Both the position numbers and the translations under genes were made by a program. Positions 7,543 through 15,539 of a stretch of 40,074 nucleotides of DNA are shown in pieces. The DNA lies in NCBI GenBank assembly GCA_017441945.1, contig JAFSBG010000158.1, positions 1 through 40,074 on the forward strand, in the 5' to 3' direction. The notes below the pieces were generated by a model. It searched no databases. It had not been told where the DNA came from and saw nothing but the letters and a program-made list of their open reading frames with translations. This stretch comes from Clostridia bacterium. Lineage in GTDB: Bacteria > Bacillota > Clostridia > Oscillospirales > Butyricicoccaceae. The first letter of the stretch is position 1. The number at the start of each line of letters is the position of its first letter.

Positions 7543-9483
7543 TTACTTCTTAATACCCTTGAGGTAGTGGTCGAACCAGCCTGTGATTTCAGCGAGACGG
7601 CGTGTTCTGTGTATAGGCTTGCCGTTTCTGGAAAGTTCGTGGTTTTCACCCTTGAAGATGCACATTCTTGCTACACAGCCTGCATTTCTGATAGCGTAGA
7701 ACATCTGCATACCTTCGGAGAGGAGGCAGCGGTAGTCTTCTTCGGAATGGATAAAGAGTGTAGGTGTCTTTGCCTTGTTAGCGTGCTTGAGTGGGGACTG
7801 ATCCCAGATGCGCTTCATGTTTCTCCATGCTGTGCCCTGAACCTGGTCTGCGTCGAATGTATAGCCGATGTCAGCAAGGTTTGTAAGGGAGATCCAGTTT
7901 GTGAGAGAGCGCTGGGAAGCCGCTGCAGCAAAGCGGTTTGTATTGCCGATAGCCCAGTTTGTCATAAAGCCGCCGTAAGAACCGCCTGTGATACCGACCT
8001 TTGTCTTATCGATCTGAGGATACTTTTCTTCAACTGCATCGCAGAATCTGAGAAGGTCGTCAAAGTCGATTGTGCCGTACTTGCCACGAAGGTCAGCAAA
8101 GTCATCGCCGCGGCCGTCGGAGCCGCGTGGGTTACAGAAGTATACGAAGTAGCCTTCACTTGCCCAGTACTGCATTTCGTGGAAGAATACGGAGCCATAG
8201 ATTGTTCTTGGGCCGCCGTGAACGTCAACGATAGCTGGGTACTTCTTGTCTGGATCGAAGTTGATTGGCTTCATAACAAAGCCTTCGATAAGTGTATCAT
8301 CGGAGATGATATTCATAACCTCAGGAACAGCAACATACTTGCCTTCGAGAGCCTTTTCGTTGAGAGTTGTGAGCTGGTTGCACTTTACATCGTAAAGTTC
8401 CTGAAGCTTCTGACCGCGCATACCGATAAAGTGGATAACGCCGTCCTTGATGTCGAACATATCGACTGTACCTTCGCCGTTTACGATAACTTCAAAGGAG
8501 CCGTCTTCCTTGATAACATGGAGTTCGCCATTTGTATGGATGCCCTTTGTTGTATAGATACCGTTGTCTGTGTACTTCATTGTGATGCCGCCGCCACCGC
8601 GTGTATCGGAGCCGACAGAATTGTTATAGCCGAATTCAGCTTCGTGGAAGCGTGTAAGTTCGCCGTTTTCGAGGAAATAGAAGTCGCAGATTTCGCCTGT
8701 GCCGTAAGATTTGCAGTCGGAGAGAAGAACACAAGTCTTGCCGAATGCGATACCAGCGGAGTTGATGGAGTACTTGCCGCCGGCGATGAGCTTTTCGTCC
8801 TTGTTTTCCTTGATGTTATAGCAGTGGAGCTCGTTTGTCTTTGGCTTCTTATCCTTATATGTTGTGCATGTATAGAAAATCTTGTCGCCGAATACGCCGA
8901 CATACATTACATCAGACCACTTGTTTGCAACCTGTGTAACCTTACCTGTTGGAATATTATATGTATAGAGAACCTTTCTTGTCTTGTTGATGAAGCCTGC
9001 GCCGTTGAACCAGAATGGAAGCTCGTCAATGATGATGTAATCCTTTTCTTCTTCGCGCTGTTCAGGAGTCATCTTTGCAAGGCGTTCCTTGTTGTGGTCG
9101 TATTTAGCAACGAAAGCGAAGTTTTCACCGTCGATCTTCTTGATCTGCATTACAGGCATTGGGATAGTGAAGAGCTTCTTAGCTTCGCCGCCGTCGAGAG
9201 ATATCTTATAGAAGTCTGTTGTGCCAGGCTTCTTGTCGCCGCGAACACCTGGGAAGATGAGGTTATTGTCATCGAGCCAGATATATGTTGCGCTGTCGCC
9301 AAGAGCAGTTATCTGCTTTGTTTCCTTGGATGCGATGTCATAAACATAGATGTTTGCATCATATCCCTTGCCGTTTTCCTTGGACTGTCTTGCAACAAAA
9401 GCAAGCTTCTTGCCATCAGGGCTGTAGGAAAGTTCGCTTAAACCCTTGTAAAGTCTGAAATCATTGATACCTATGCGTTCCAT
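7543..9483 (-). CDS. S9 family peptidase (dipeptidyl-peptidase 5 / acylaminoacyl-peptidase type)
   Basis: A 646-residue serine peptidase with an N-terminal propeller (LSYSPDGKKLAFVARQ near residue 20) and a C-terminal hydrolase domain. It has the oxyanion segment VDVHGGPRTIYG, Ser about 502 in GGSYGGFM, Asp about 583 in HSEEDYRC and His about 615 in GENHELSR. The open frame continues upstream to 9621. The ATG at 9483 is chosen because it has an AGAGG ribosome site and the family's normal N-terminus (ERIGINDF); the extra 46 codons lie in repeat DNA. It is not a close duplicate of the 3605-5377 peptidase. Cytosolic and probably monocistronic. Confidence 0.9.
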   Translation of the reverse strand: MERIGINDFRLYKGLSELSYSPDGKKLAFVARQSKENGKGYDANIYVYDIASKETKQITALGDSATYIWLDDNNLIFPGVRGDKKPGTTDFYKISLDGGEAKKLFTIPMPVMQIKKIDGENFAFVAKYDHNKERLAKMTPEQREEEKDYIIIDELPFWFNGAGFINKTRKVLYTYNIPTGKVTQVANKWSDVMYVGVFGDKIFYTCTTYKDKKPKTNELHCYNIKENKDEKLIAGGKYSINSAGIAFGKTCVLLSDCKSYGTGEICDFYFLENGELTRFHEAEFGYNNSVGSDTRGGGGITMKYTDNGIYTTKGIHTNGELHVIKEDGSFEVIVNGEGTVDMFDIKDGVIHFIGMRGQKLQELYDVKCNQLTTLNEKALEGKYVAVPEVMNIISDDTLIEGFVMKPINFDPDKKYPAIVDVHGGPRTIYGSVFFHEMQYWASEGYFVYFCNPRGSDGRGDDFADLRGKYGTIDFDDLLRFCDAVEEKYPQIDKTKVGITGGSYGGFMTNWAIGNTNRFAAAASQRSLTNWISLTNLADIGYTFDADQVQGTAWRNMKRIWDQSPLKHANKAKTPTLFIHSEEDYRCLLSEGMQMFYAIRNAGCVARMCIFKGENHELSRNGKPIHRTRRLAEITGWFDHYLKGIKK

Positions 9484-9540
9484 AATTACCTCTTTCTGTT
9501 TTAATATGTAAAACATTGTTTTTATATTCGTAGTTTTAAT

Positions 9541-9712
9541 GAATTGTCCCTTTGGGACACTATGGTGTGACAAAGTCACATTTAATAAATTCTCTCCCTC
9601 CGTCTTGCTGTCGCAATCCACCTCCCTCCTCAGAGTGAGGCAAGGAGATTATATTTGTAGGGACCGACGTCCTCGGCGGTCCGTATTAAGCCATTTCTCA
9701 CAAGAGGAGGCT
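9541..9712. repeat. Repeat mosaic upstream of the second S9 gene
   Basis: Two mini-hairpins (GTCCC-TTT-GGGAC and TGTGAC-AAA-GTCACA) are followed by element E, with a CTTGCTGTCGCAA inner hairpin, a CCTCCCTCCTCAGAGTGAGG arm, and element B at 9657-9683. Confidence 0.7.
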
Positions 9713-9713
9713 A

Positions 9714-9744
9714 TAAAAAAAGACAGCACAAAAATGTGCTGTCT
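9714..9744 (-). terminator. Strong intrinsic terminator of the rsmD-coaD transcript
   Basis: The perfect hairpin GACAGCACA/TGTGCTGTC (9722-9743) is followed on the minus strand by seven T residues, right after the coiled-coil gene. Confidence 0.9.
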
Positions 9745-9749
9745 CAGCT

Positions 9750-10220
9750 TTACTTTCTTTCGCGAGCCGCTTTGATAAATTGAGCGCGGGAAGTTCTCAG
9801 CTCCTCGAGAGCCTTTGCGATAGCTTCTTCTGTTCTTTTCATTGCGTCGTCGCAGTATTCACTTGCAGCACGCATAAGCTCCTTGCTGTTCTTTTCAGCA
9901 GCGAGAGTCATATCCTGTGCCTTCTTCTTTGCTTCTGCAGTGATGTCATTTTCGTTTACGCATCTCTTTGCGTATTCTTCAGCCTGCTTCTTGATAGCTT
10001 CAGCTTCACGCTTGCCGCTCTCAATGTAGTTATTGCGCTTCTCAACGATCTCCTTGGACATCTTGATTTCGTTAGGGAAGCCTGCTCTGATCTCATCGAG
10101 GATATCGAGAGCCTTGTCTCTGTCAATAATACACTTGTCGGCTGTCAGCGGAACTGACTTAGCCTCATCTATCATTTCCCAAAGAGTGTTGATGAGTTGT
10201 TCTATTGTATTTTCATTCAT
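9750..10220 (-). CDS. Coiled-coil protein of unknown function downstream of coaD
   Basis: A 156-residue, highly charged protein with no membrane segment. From residue 50 to the end it is rich in Glu, Lys and Ala with heptad-like spacing (KREAEAIKKQAEEYAKR, TEEAIAKALEELRTSR), so a long helix or coiled coil is likely. It resembles ATP-synthase b-subunit or DivIVA-like stalk helices in composition only; no diagnostic motif was seen. It starts 2 nt after the coaD stop with a perfect AGGAGG site, so it is part of the rsmD-coaD operon. It may be a scaffold or cell-division accessory, but that is a guess. Confidence 0.75.
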   Translation of the reverse strand: MNENTIEQLINTLWEMIDEAKSVPLTADKCIIDRDKALDILDEIRAGFPNEIKMSKEIVEKRNNYIESGKREAEAIKKQAEEYAKRCVNENDITAEAKKKAQDMTLAAEKNSKELMRAASEYCDDAMKRTEEAIAKALEELRTSRAQFIKAARERK

Positions 10221-10222
10221 TG

Positions 10223-10699
10223 TTATCCCCTCCTGTATTGATATATCAGTTTTTCAGCCTCTTCCGGCACAAGCTCACTTATATCCTCCCCATTTTCCAG
10301 CTTTTCACGGATAAGCGTCGAGCTTACATTTTTAAGCTCAGGGTCTGTTATAAGAAGCAGGGTGTCAACCCCGGAATGTGCCTTGTTGAAGTCGGCGTGT
10401 TCTTTTTCGTAGATAAAATCCTTTTCGCTTCGTATGCCCTTGACGACAGCATCTGCATTTTTCAGCTTTATGTACTCATACATCCAGCCGGAAAAGCTTT
10501 CAACTATAACATTCGGAACATCTTTAAGCGAAGCGCGCAGCATTTCCTCACGCTGTTCCATTGTGAAGGTATACTGCTTGTTTTCATTTATAAGGCAGGC
10601 GGCGTACACGATATCAAAAGCTTTTGCCGCCCTTTTTATAAGGTCGATATGTCCATTTGACACAGGGTCAAAGCTGCCGGGAACTATTGCAGTTTTCAA
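10223..10699 (-). CDS. coaD: Phosphopantetheine adenylyltransferase
   Basis: 158 residues, the family's normal length. It transfers AMP from ATP to 4'-phosphopantetheine, the penultimate step of coenzyme A synthesis, in the cytosol. Diagnostic motifs are VPGSFDPVSNGH near the start, where the nucleotidyltransferase GH motif lies, KGIRSEKDFIYE and the C-terminal NVSSTLIREKLENGEDISELVP. The start chosen is the TTG at 10699, with an AGAGGG ribosome site 8 nt upstream and the expected MKTAIVPGS N-terminus. The longer ATG frame would overlap rsmD by 47 nt. The rsmD-coaD order is typical of Firmicutes. Confidence 0.93.
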   Translation of the reverse strand: MKTAIVPGSFDPVSNGHIDLIKRAAKAFDIVYAACLINENKQYTFTMEQREEMLRASLKDVPNVIVESFSGWMYEYIKLKNADAVVKGIRSEKDFIYEKEHADFNKAHSGVDTLLLITDPELKNVSSTLIREKLENGEDISELVPEEAEKLIYQYRRG

Positions 10700-10715
10700 A
10701 TTAACCGCCCTCTTT

Positions 10716-11264
10716 TTACTCACCTTTAGCAATTGTGGTGATTTTTGTGGTGCCGTATTCATACACCTTTACAACTCTGTAAGGAGCTGTGAGCTCAGGA
10801 GCGTTCCAGTCACGGCCGCTCTCACATAATATTATACCACCATCCTGCAATATGTCAACATTTGTGATGATATTTATAGCTTCATCCATAAGTCCTGCGG
10901 CATAAGGAGGGTCTAAAAAGATAAGACCGAAGCTGTTTTTGCCTGCACTTCTGAGGAAAGACAGCCCGTCACGGTTATATACCTTTGCTTCATTCTGCGC
11001 CTTGCACTTTTCAATGTTTCTGCCGATGACAGAAAGTGCCTTGCGGTCTGTGTCACAGAAAACACAGCTTTCAGCACCGCGGGAAAGAGCCTCAAGCCCC
11101 ATCTGTCCCGAGCCTGCAAAAAGGTCGAGCACTCGTCTGCCTTCGATGTCAAACTGAATGATATTGAAAATGGATTCCTTTATCTTTCCTGTTGTAGGTC
11201 TTGTGTTGAGGCCTTCCGGAGTTTCCAGAAATCTGCCTCTGTATTTGCCTGTAATAACTTTCAT
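10716..11264 (-). CDS. rsmD: 16S rRNA (guanine966-N2)-methyltransferase
   Basis: A 182-residue SAM-dependent methyltransferase that modifies G966 (E. coli numbering) of 16S rRNA during 30S assembly. Visible are the N-terminal KVITGKYRGRFLETPEG and RPTTGKIKESIFNII, the SAM motif VLDLFAGSGQMGLEALSRGA and the catalytic LIFLDPPY. The length is normal. The start has an AAGGAAA ribosome site. coaD begins 16 nt downstream. Confidence 0.93.
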   Translation of the reverse strand: MKVITGKYRGRFLETPEGLNTRPTTGKIKESIFNIIQFDIEGRRVLDLFAGSGQMGLEALSRGAESCVFCDTDRKALSVIGRNIEKCKAQNEAKVYNRDGLSFLRSAGKNSFGLIFLDPPYAAGLMDEAINIITNVDILQDGGIILCESGRDWNAPELTAPYRVVKVYEYGTTKITTIAKGE

Positions 11265-11290
11265 CGCAAAATTTCCTTCTGTATATGCAA

Positions 11291-11318
11291 AATAACGCCC
11301 CTTTTCAGCGGCGTTATT
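11291..11318. terminator. Hairpin terminator between the HPr-like gene and rsmD
   Basis: AATAACGCC (11291-11299) pairs with GGCGTTATT (11310-11318). The tail on the minus strand is short (TTTTGC), while a better T run lies on the plus strand. It most likely ends the HPr transcript. Confidence 0.6.
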
Positions 11319-11336
11319 TTTAAATTTTATGCCCGA

Positions 11337-11600
11337 TTATTCACCGAAATTAGAAATTATGAGAGCACAAAGTGCCTTGACAGCTTCTTCTTCGTCGCTG
11401 CCTTCAGCAGAAATGACAATGTTGCTGCCCTTCTTGATACCGAGGGACAAAACGCCCAGAAGGCTCTTTGCATTGACCTTTCTTTCGTCCTTTTCAACCA
11501 TGATTGTGCTCTTGAACTCGTTAGCCTTCTGGATGAAGAATGTAGCTGGACGAGCATAAAGACCGACCTGGTTAGTTACAACGATCTCTTTAGAAAACAT
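11337..11600 (-). CDS. HPr-family protein lacking the phosphorylatable His15 (Crh-like)
   Basis: An 87-residue protein with the HPr fold signature: VTNQVGLYARPATFFIQKANEF, then NAKSLLGVLSLGI. Residue 15, the histidine phosphorylated by enzyme I in true HPr, is Tyr (TAT codon). Ser46, the target of HPr kinase, is in register within KSLLGVLS. It therefore cannot act as an ordinary phosphotransfer carrier and resembles Crh, the B. subtilis regulator with Gln15 that works with CcpA. The start at 11600 has a GGGAGGT site; the 22 upstream codons in frame lie in the leader. It has its own consensus promoter. One base change (CAT to TAT) would explain the substitution. It may be normal in this lineage. 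Confidence 0.88.
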   Translation of the reverse strand: MFSKEIVVTNQVGLYARPATFFIQKANEFKSTIMVEKDERKVNAKSLLGVLSLGIKKGSNIVISAEGSDEEEAVKALCALIISNFGE

Positions 11601-11656
11601 AATTAAACCTCCCCGTAATGGTGGAAAAATATAAATTTTGTATTTGTATAATAGAT

Positions 11657-11685
11657 ATTTTATCAAATATTTCTATAAGTGTCAA
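11657..11685 (-). promoter_or_regulatory. Consensus sigma-A promoter of the HPr-like gene
   Basis: On the minus strand TTGACA (11680-11685) and TAAAAT (11657-11662) have exact 17-bp spacing, about 57 bp upstream of the start codon. Confidence 0.85.
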
Positions 11686-11709
11686 GCAAAAAACCATAAA
11701 ATCACGATT

Positions 11710-11742
11710 TTTACATGAACTTTACATAAATTTGACATTAAC
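11710..11742. promoter_or_regulatory. Three 11-bp-phased direct repeats (PHO-box-like)
   Basis: TTTACAT at 11710-11716, TTTACAT at 11721-11727 and TTGACAT at 11732-11738 recur every 11 bp. This is the layout bound by OmpR/PhoB-type response regulators, and is close to the B. subtilis PhoP box of TT(A/T)ACA repeats. They lie 25-58 bp upstream of the HPr -35 box. Confidence 0.5.
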
Positions 11743-11762
11743 TGTGACTATCTATAAAGCAG

Positions 11763-14135
11763 CTACACAATGTTTACTATAGTTACACCGGCTTCGCCTT
11801 CGCCGAATGTGCCAAGACGGAAGGAGCGGATATGCTTCATATTTTTTAATTCCTGATGGACAACGCTTCTTAAAACACCTGTGCCCTTGCCGTGGATTAT
11901 CGTCACATATGGGATTTTTGCGCGGATTGCTGTGTCCATAAACACTGAAAGCTCAGCCATGGCTTCGTCGGCTGTCTTGCCTCTTAAATCAAGCTCGGTC
12001 TTGCCTGTTGCTGTTGCTCTCGGCACCTGCACAGAGCTTACAAGCTTCTGCTGCGGAGCCTTTTCGGTTGTCAGCTCAACTTCATCAAGTCTTGCTGTGA
12101 CCTTCATTGCGCCCACCTGAAGCATGATTTTGCCGTCCTTAGGGTCAGAAACAACGACGCCCTTGATGCCCGATGTGACCACCTTGACATTGTCGCCCTT
12201 GACGATAGGACGGTCAGGCTTTTCGGCCTTCTTGCGAATAACCTCTGTACTCAGCTTGCCCTCTTCCTCGTTGAACTTGCCACGCATTGCGGCACGGACT
12301 TCGGAGATATTATTGGCAGGAGCGCTGCTTTCAATCTGCTTACGCAGTTTCTTGATTTCGTCAAAGGATTCCTCGGCTGTGCGTCTTGCGCGAAGCAGGA
12401 TTTCATGTGCTTCACGCTTTGCCCCCGCAAGGAGTCTTTCGCGCTCGGCTTCGATGCCCTGCAGTCTTGCCTGAGCCTTGAAGCTCTTTTCTTCCGCTTC
12501 GGCTCTTGCCTTTTCAGCTCTTTCAATATTGCCTTCGAGCGCCTGACGCTTTTCTTCAAGACGTGTGATGACTTCTTCAAACTTCTGATTCTGGGAATTG
12601 ATTTTCAGCTTTGCCTGCTCGACGATATGGACAGGAAGCCCAAGCTTTTCAGAAATAGCGAAGGCATTACTCTTGCCCGGGATGCCGAAAAGCAGCTTGT
12701 ATGTCGGTTTGAGTGTTGCTACATCGAATTCGCAGGATGCATTTTCAACGCCCGGAGTTTCGAGAGCGTAGATTTTAAGCTCGGCATAGTGGGTTGTTGC
12801 GATAACGCGAGCGCCCAATGCTCTTAAATATTCAATAATCGCGATGGCAAGCGCCGCACCTTCAACAGGGTCGGTACCTGCGCCAAGTTCGTCGGTGAGA
12901 ACAAGGCTGTCGCTGTCGGCTTCTTCGAGAATATTGACGATAGTTCTCATATGAGATGAGAATGTGGAAAGCGACTGCTCGATGCTCTGCTCATCGCCGA
13001 TATCGGCATAAATACTCTTGGCAATGGCGATAACACTGCCTTCGGCAGCCGGAATAAAGAGACCGCACTGAGCCATAGCTGTCAGCAGACCGAGAGTCTT
13101 GATACTTACAGTCTTACCGCCTGTGTTAGGACCTGTGATGATGACAGTATCGTGCTCACCGCCAATTGTGATCGTGACAGGCACAGCAGTTTTTCTGTCG
13201 AGAAGCGGATGCTTGGCATTTATGATTTTAGTTTCGCCCTTTTCGATCATGCGAGGGCGGTTTGCGTACATTTTATAGGCCAGACTGCCCTTTGCGAAGA
13301 TGAAATCCAGCTCGCAGAGAATCTGGTAATCGTCCATGATATTAGCGCCAAACTGGGCAACATCGGCAGAAAGCTCATATAAAATACGCTCCATCTCCTT
13401 CTTTTCAGCGCTGGCAAGTGTTTTGATTTCATTGTTGATTTCAACAACAGACAGCGGCTCGATAAAGAGGGTTGCACCCGATGAGCTCATATCGTGGACA
13501 AGACCGGGGAAAGAGCCCTTGTATTCGCTCTTGATAGGTACAACATAGCGGTCAGAGCGGATTGTGACGATATTTTCCTGCAGCATTTTGGAATATGCCG
13601 AGGAAGTGATGATTTTATTGAGGACGTCCTTGACTTTGTTGGCATGGCGGCGCATTGTGCGGCGGATGTCAAAAAGCTCGCTGGAGGCGTTGTCGCTCAT
13701 TTCCTCCTCGCTGATGATGGCGTTGTTGATTTTATCCTCAAGGAAACGGTTGCCCTGCAGACGGGTGAAATAACCGTCAAGGCAGGTGTCGCCGATTTTA
13801 TTGTTCTCCATATATTTTTTGCAGCCGCGGGCGCAGGAGAGAAGCTGAGCCACATGGATGAGCTCCCTGTGGTTTAAAAGTCCGCCCATTTCAGCGCGGC
13901 GCACTGTGTCATAGATATCAGAAATGCCTGCAAAATACGGTCTGCCGTAAGCGCCCATAAGGCGGACAGCGGCATCGACCTGCTCAAGAAGGCGGTTACA
14001 CTCATAAAGGCTTGGGCTTGGCTCAAGCTCACAGGCCATTTCCTTGGCTTTCTGTGATACTGCCTCATTGGCAAGCATATCAAGAATCTTGTTAAGCTCT
14101 ATTGTATTAAGTGATTTTTTCTGTAATTCTGTCAT
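11763..14135 (-). CDS. mutS2: MutS2-family DNA structure-binding ATPase with Smr nuclease domain
   Basis: 790 residues, full length. The N-terminal core/clamp region has RSDRYVVPIKSEYKGSFPG. The ABC-type ATPase has Walker A GPNTGGKT (335-342), the signature region EQSLSTFSSHM, Walker B LVLTDELGAGTDP and the ATTHYAELK switch. A charged coiled coil spans about 510-620, and the C-terminal Smr domain has ELDLRGKTADEA and IIHGKGTGVLR. MutS2 lacks mismatch-repair functions; it binds branched DNA, suppresses recombination, and in B. subtilis acts on collided ribosomes. The start at 14135 has only a weak ribosome site. It follows recO after a 240-nt hairpin-rich gap. Confidence 0.93.
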   Translation of the reverse strand: MTELQKKSLNTIELNKILDMLANEAVSQKAKEMACELEPSPSLYECNRLLEQVDAAVRLMGAYGRPYFAGISDIYDTVRRAEMGGLLNHRELIHVAQLLSCARGCKKYMENNKIGDTCLDGYFTRLQGNRFLEDKINNAIISEEEMSDNASSELFDIRRTMRRHANKVKDVLNKIITSSAYSKMLQENIVTIRSDRYVVPIKSEYKGSFPGLVHDMSSSGATLFIEPLSVVEINNEIKTLASAEKKEMERILYELSADVAQFGANIMDDYQILCELDFIFAKGSLAYKMYANRPRMIEKGETKIINAKHPLLDRKTAVPVTITIGGEHDTVIITGPNTGGKTVSIKTLGLLTAMAQCGLFIPAAEGSVIAIAKSIYADIGDEQSIEQSLSTFSSHMRTIVNILEEADSDSLVLTDELGAGTDPVEGAALAIAIIEYLRALGARVIATTHYAELKIYALETPGVENASCEFDVATLKPTYKLLFGIPGKSNAFAISEKLGLPVHIVEQAKLKINSQNQKFEEVITRLEEKRQALEGNIERAEKARAEAEEKSFKAQARLQGIEAERERLLAGAKREAHEILLRARRTAEESFDEIKKLRKQIESSAPANNISEVRAAMRGKFNEEEGKLSTEVIRKKAEKPDRPIVKGDNVKVVTSGIKGVVVSDPKDGKIMLQVGAMKVTARLDEVELTTEKAPQQKLVSSVQVPRATATGKTELDLRGKTADEAMAELSVFMDTAIRAKIPYVTIIHGKGTGVLRSVVHQELKNMKHIRSFRLGTFGEGEAGVTIVNIV

Positions 14136-14379
14136 AATTCTGTACCATTATTATTTCTGCCTCTGGCAGAAGCGATATATAAATGCGATATATTGTTTCA
14201 CAATGTGATATATCTGTGATGCGATATGTTCCTGCGGAACGCAAATGTATCTGCGATGGATTTGTAAGTATCTGACACCTCACCGCCGCTGTGCGGAGCC
14301 TCTCCTCAAGGAGAAGCCCATAAACAGCTCTGTCATTCTGAGCGAATGCGAAGAATCTACCACGGTATGCACAATCCCC
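14136..14379. repeat. Mini-hairpin array 2 plus element A between recO and mutS2
   Basis: From 14158: TGCC-TCT-GGCA, TTGT-TTC-ACAA and TTCC-TGC-GGAA hairpins are separated by (G)CGATATA/TGATATA linkers. Then come a CCGCCGCTGTGCGG hairpin, AGGAGAAG arms, and element A (GTCATTCTGAGCGAATGCGAAG, about 14332-14354). The block interrupts an otherwise co-directional gene run. Confidence 0.7.
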
Positions 14380-15108
14380 CTATATCTCCTCTAAACTCTG
14401 ATAAAAGCCGAGAGTTTTCGGTTTATACTCGATTTTATCGAGAATATAGCCTTCGCAGAAGCGGGAGAGCATATCTTCGTCATCCTTTTCTATCTTAAAG
14501 GACAGCATTTTCTTCAAATCGGCATTGACTATATAATTTACCGCCGAAAGGGCGTTGCGTGAGAGAAGCACACCCCGCTTGAAAATATTTCTCGGCGAAA
14601 GAGCGCCGTCCTCAAGACTTACCGCAATATTCTCCCTTGCGAGAGCCTCATCAGAAGTAAGTCTCGGAGCATAGCCCCAGAAGCAGGAGCATTTCAGCTC
14701 GAATGCCGACTTTATCCTCTGCATCGTATGCAAATCATTGTCGATGGCATAGAAAGAGTTGAGCATAAGGCGCAGAAGGCTGTCGTCCTCGGTTTCATTC
14801 TCCATTTCCATTGCGGCAATTTCGCAGAAATAGGAAGCGAGAGCGATTTTGACGATGTCCATATCCTTCATTAGAAACTGGGTTATAACATCGGCTTCGT
14901 CTATCTTATACTTGCCGTTCATCTCAAAAAGCTGAAAGGAGCAATATGTAAAGGGCTGGACAGCCGCTGTAAGACGGGAGCTTTTGCGTCTTGCCCCCTG
15001 CGCCTTGGCGGATATCTTGCCCATAGTATCTGTAAGGATAGTGACTATCTTGTCGGAATCCTTGTAATCGACAGTTTTTATGACAATACCTTTAACTTCG
15101 AGATTCAT
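14380..15108 (-). CDS. recO: DNA repair protein RecO
   Basis: A 242-residue recombination mediator of the RecFOR pathway that loads RecA onto SSB-coated single strands. Recognisable are the N-terminal OB-fold (KGIVIKTVDYKDSDKIVTILTDTMGKISAKAQGARRKSS) and the family's LTAAVQPFTYCSFQLFEMNGKY. The C-terminal helical part keeps only two Cys (CSCFWGYAPRL) in place of the usual CxxC...CxxC zinc site, so zinc binding is doubtful. The start at 15108 has a GGAGAAAGG site; a longer frame to 15141 reads through yqzL. It overlaps yqzL by 17 nt. Confidence 0.9.
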   Translation of the reverse strand: MNLEVKGIVIKTVDYKDSDKIVTILTDTMGKISAKAQGARRKSSRLTAAVQPFTYCSFQLFEMNGKYKIDEADVITQFLMKDMDIVKIALASYFCEIAAMEMENETEDDSLLRLMLNSFYAIDNDLHTMQRIKSAFELKCSCFWGYAPRLTSDEALARENIAVSLEDGALSPRNIFKRGVLLSRNALSAVNYIVNADLKKMLSFKIEKDDEDMLSRFCEGYILDKIEYKPKTLGFYQSLEEI

Positions 15109-15193
15109 GCCTTTCTCCGTCGCGCCTGTGACAGTATTCAAGATAGTCTGCTATCTTGCCGGTCTTGGCGAACTTTTTCCATGCTTTATCCAT
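15092..15193 (-). CDS. yqzL: YqzL-family small protein
   Basis: A 33-residue protein. It starts MDKAWKKFAKTGKIADYL and ends with a basic tail. The W..F...G.I..YL pattern and its place directly before recO match the YqzL family of Firmicutes, whose function is unknown. It has a good AAGGTGGT ribosome site. The stop lies 17 nt inside recO, so the two are probably translationally coupled. Confidence 0.85.
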   Translation of the reverse strand: MDKAWKKFAKTGKIADYLEYCHRRDGERHESRS

Positions 15194-15539
15194 AAAATAC
15201 CACCTTTTTTTGAATGAATTGAGGTGTGACATGTCACATTAAATAAGGCGGGCGGGGATGGAACCGCCGCCCCTACATCCGCTCCTTAAGAGATAGCTTG
15301 TAGGGGAGGGTCTCCGTGCCCTCCCGAAAAACAAATCTGTTACGGTAATATTTTATGTGTTTTTGTGTTTATAAATCGTATTAAAAATTGGTAAGGATGA
15401 AGGTGTATTAAGCCTGGCTCCCTCTGACGAGGGAGCTGTCAAAACCACAGGTTTTGACTGAGGGAGAGACCCCTATCAAATGTGACTCTGTCACACCTTA
15501 CCTTTTCACTTTTAACTGTTACTTATTACTTTCTCAACC
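15194..15539. repeat. Repeat mosaic between era and yqzL
   Basis: No gene is seen. A GTGTGACATGTCACA hairpin (15223-15237) is followed by element C (GGCGGGC...GCCGCCC), a GTAGGGGAGGG/CCCTCCC hairpin at 15302-15326, element D (15416-15467, inner CAAAACCACAGGTTTTG), and a TGTGACTCTGTCACA hairpin near 15480-15494. Confidence 0.7.

Noticed and set aside
7504..9441. 645-codon open frame antisense to the second S9 peptidase gene
   Set aside because: Same reason: no ribosome site and no recognisable domain, full overlap with a clear gene.
11732..11760. Plus-strand promoter starting TTGACA at 11732
   Set aside because: The -10 at the right spacing is poor (TAAAGC) and it would only make RNA antisense to mutS2. 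The hexamer is better explained as the third of three phased repeats.
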